A stretch of 7,624 bases of DNA from Sulfurimonas sp. (GTDB lineage: Bacteria > Campylobacterota > Campylobacteria > Campylobacterales > Sulfurimonadaceae): positions 1 through 7,624 of the forward strand of contig JAUSKV010000371.1 of NCBI GenBank assembly GCA_030646745.1, read 5' to 3'. Position 1 is the first letter of the stretch, and each line of letters begins with the position of its first letter. This document shows positions 6,901 through 7,624 of this stretch, piece by piece. A program made the position numbers and the translations under genes. Below the pieces are notes generated by a model. It was not told the DNA's origin. It ran no database searches and saw only the letters and a list, made by a program, of their open reading frames with translations.

Positions 6901-7045
6901 TACCCTGCGAGTCTTAGAAGAAATTTGTAAGACTTTTTCAAGAAGTAACCTTACACACTTTTTCTCCCGCATCCCAAAGATGCAGGTAGCTTTAGGGGTT
7001 GTAGGGACATCTGCAGCAGCCGCTCAAACGGATGCGTTCGTTTGA
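6901..7045 (+). pseudogene. Possible remnant of a Tat-signal-peptide gene
   Basis: Two pieces of a twin-arginine signal appear in different frames. In one frame, LRRNL (6913-6927), a TAA, then DFFKK (6931-6945) give RR...DFFKK broken by nine bases. In another frame, 6980-7042 encode MQVALGVVGTSAAAAQTDAF plus V and a TGA, which looks like the hydrophobic and Ala-rich cleavage part of such a signal. Small Tat-signal proteins are known in Campylobacterota next to formate dehydrogenase genes. The segment 6961-7050 is about 56% G+C (50 of 90 bases), well above its surroundings. No complete reading frame remains and the identification is inference by eye. Confidence 0.2.
6910..6939 (+). terminator. 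Weak terminator-like hairpin
   Basis: AGTCTTA (6910-6916) pairs perfectly with TAAGACT (6928-6934) across an 11-base loop, followed by TTTTTC (6934-6939). The stem is only 7 bp with two G-C pairs, so it would be a weak intrinsic terminator for the plus-strand unit; no better T-tailed hairpin follows the reductase gene. Confidence 0.35.
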
Positions 7046-7048
7046 GCG
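7021..7048. repeat. Perfect 10-bp-arm hairpin between convergent genes
   Basis: CGCTCAAACG (7021-7030) and CGTTTGAGCG (7039-7048) are exact reverse complements around an 8-base loop (GATGCGTT). The stem has six G-C pairs, and it lies 21 bases beyond the corA stop. Neither side has a T tract, so it is not a standard intrinsic terminator, though it could protect 3' ends or stop both converging transcripts with another factor. Confidence 0.6.
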
Positions 7049-7069
7049 CGTAACATAAGAGTAAACCTA

Positions 7070-7624
7070 CTAAATCCAACCTTTCTTTTTAAAAATCCAA
7101 ATAGGTGTAACTGAAGATAGAATCATTAATCCTACTGAAAAAAGATAACCATATTCCCAGTGAAGTTCAGGCAGTATATCAAAGTTCATACCATAAATAC
7201 TTGCAATAAGGGTTGGCGGTAAAAATACTACATTTACAATAGTAAACATTTTTATAACTTTATTTTGTTCGATACTTAAAACACCAATAAATATATTTTG
7301 TAAATAATCTAATCTTTCAAAATTAAAATTGGTATATTCAATCAAAGATTTTATATCTTTAATCATAATAGGTATCATATTTTTACCATCATCGTGTTTA
7401 TTGGATTTTAAAAGTGCACTTAAAATTCTCTGTTTATCTGTTAAATTCTCTCTGATTTTAATATTCAAATCTTCAAATGAAGATATTTTTTCCAATATCT
7501 CTTCATCATCATTAGCATAATCAGTAAAGACATGTTTTCTGATTTTTGCTATCTCTTTTGATAAATTTTCAATAGTATCTGCATCCGCATCAATTCTAAT
7601 ATCTATAATTTCGCAGAAGATGGA
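7070..7624 (-). CDS. corA: CorA-type Mg2+/Co2+ channel, C-terminal part (5' end beyond right edge)
   Basis: The last 184 codons are visible and the frame is open to the window edge. The C-terminus has the CorA arrangement: a long helical cytoplasmic stretch (about residues 12-125 of the fragment), a first membrane helix MFTIVNVVFLPPTLIASIYG, the signature GMN (145-147) directly after it, the short loop FDILPELHWEYGY, a second membrane helix (LFSVGLMILSSVTPIWIF), and a basic tail KKKGWI. GMN forms the ion-entry filter of this pentameric inner-membrane channel for Mg2+ (also Co2+ and Ni2+). Whole proteins are usually about 315-350 residues, so roughly half is missing here. A TTG at 7493-7495 could look like a start but the frame and family similarity continue through it. 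It converges on the plus-strand unit; its promoter is outside the window. Confidence 0.93.
   Translation of the reverse strand, partial: SIFCEIIDIRIDADADTIENLSKEIAKIRKHVFTDYANDDEEILEKISSFEDLNIKIRENLTDKQRILSALLKSNKHDDGKNMIPIMIKDIKSLIEYTNFNFERLDYLQNIFIGVLSIEQNKVIKMFTIVNVVFLPPTLIASIYGMNFDILPELHWEYGYLFSVGLMILSSVTPIWIFKKKGWI

Noticed and set aside
7021..7048. Intrinsic terminator
   Set aside because: The stem is strong but there is no T run after it on either strand, so it is reported as a hairpin only.
7070..7495. Treating the CorA frame as a complete 141-residue gene starting at TTG 7495
   Set aside because: The frame continues without a stop to the right edge for 43 more codons with CorA-like helical sequence, and a 141-residue CorA would lack most of the cytoplasmic domain. 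It is a gene cut by the window.
7329..7520. 63-codon plus-strand open frame
   Set aside because: Antisense shadow of corA with no independent support.
1..7624. CRISPR array, tRNA or rRNA gene, insertion sequence
   Set aside because: No regularly spaced repeats, cloverleaf pattern, rRNA-like segment, transposase-like reading frame or terminal inverted repeats were seen.

Overview
The window is AT-rich (by eye about one third G+C), densely packed and uses TTG as well as ATG starts. Its protein families (short-type alpha-glucan phosphorylase, a mannose-1-phosphate guanylyltransferase/phosphomannomutase-like fusion, GH57 glycosidase, ferredoxin-type siroheme reductase, CorA) fit a free-living Campylobacterota such as a Sulfurimonas-like sulfur oxidiser. 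That placement comes from composition and general family knowledge, not from a database match.

Left part (1-4702, minus strand): a three-gene operon read leftwards. Its order is a glycogen/alpha-glucan phosphorylase homologue (3062-4702, TTG start), then a nucleotidyltransferase-hexapeptide-phosphomannomutase fusion of 835 residues (505-3012), then the first 166 codons of a GH57 alpha-amylase-type glycosidase running off the left edge. The gaps are 49 and 4 bases, and two overlapping sigma70-like promoters lie just upstream at 4730-4768. The gene content points to storage glucan or nucleotide-sugar metabolism. Two of the three products have altered catalytic centres. The phosphorylase has Ser where the PLP-binding Lys should be, although its phosphate-site Arg/Lys are kept. 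The phosphomannomutase half has lost all four signature loops, while the nucleotidyltransferase half looks intact.

Middle (4703-6715): a 285-base AT-rich divergent intergenic region with a perfect TTAGTT-N4-AACTAA dyad, followed on the plus strand by a 575-residue ferredoxin-type nitrite/sulfite reductase. The siroheme/[4Fe-4S] ligands are present, but the first Cys pair is CX4C instead of the usual CX5C.

Right part (6716-7624): 354 bases between convergent genes. They hold a possible 27-codon basic peptide with a strong ribosome binding site, a weak terminator-like hairpin, a GC-rich island that looks like a scrambled Tat-signal-peptide gene remnant, and a perfect 10-bp-arm hairpin. Then comes the C-terminal 184 codons of a CorA-type Mg2+/Co2+ channel on the minus strand, with its 5' end beyond the right edge.

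No CRISPR array, insertion sequence, tRNA or rRNA gene was seen. The most interesting content is the operon of catalytically rewired or degenerate sugar enzymes, not a wholly new system.
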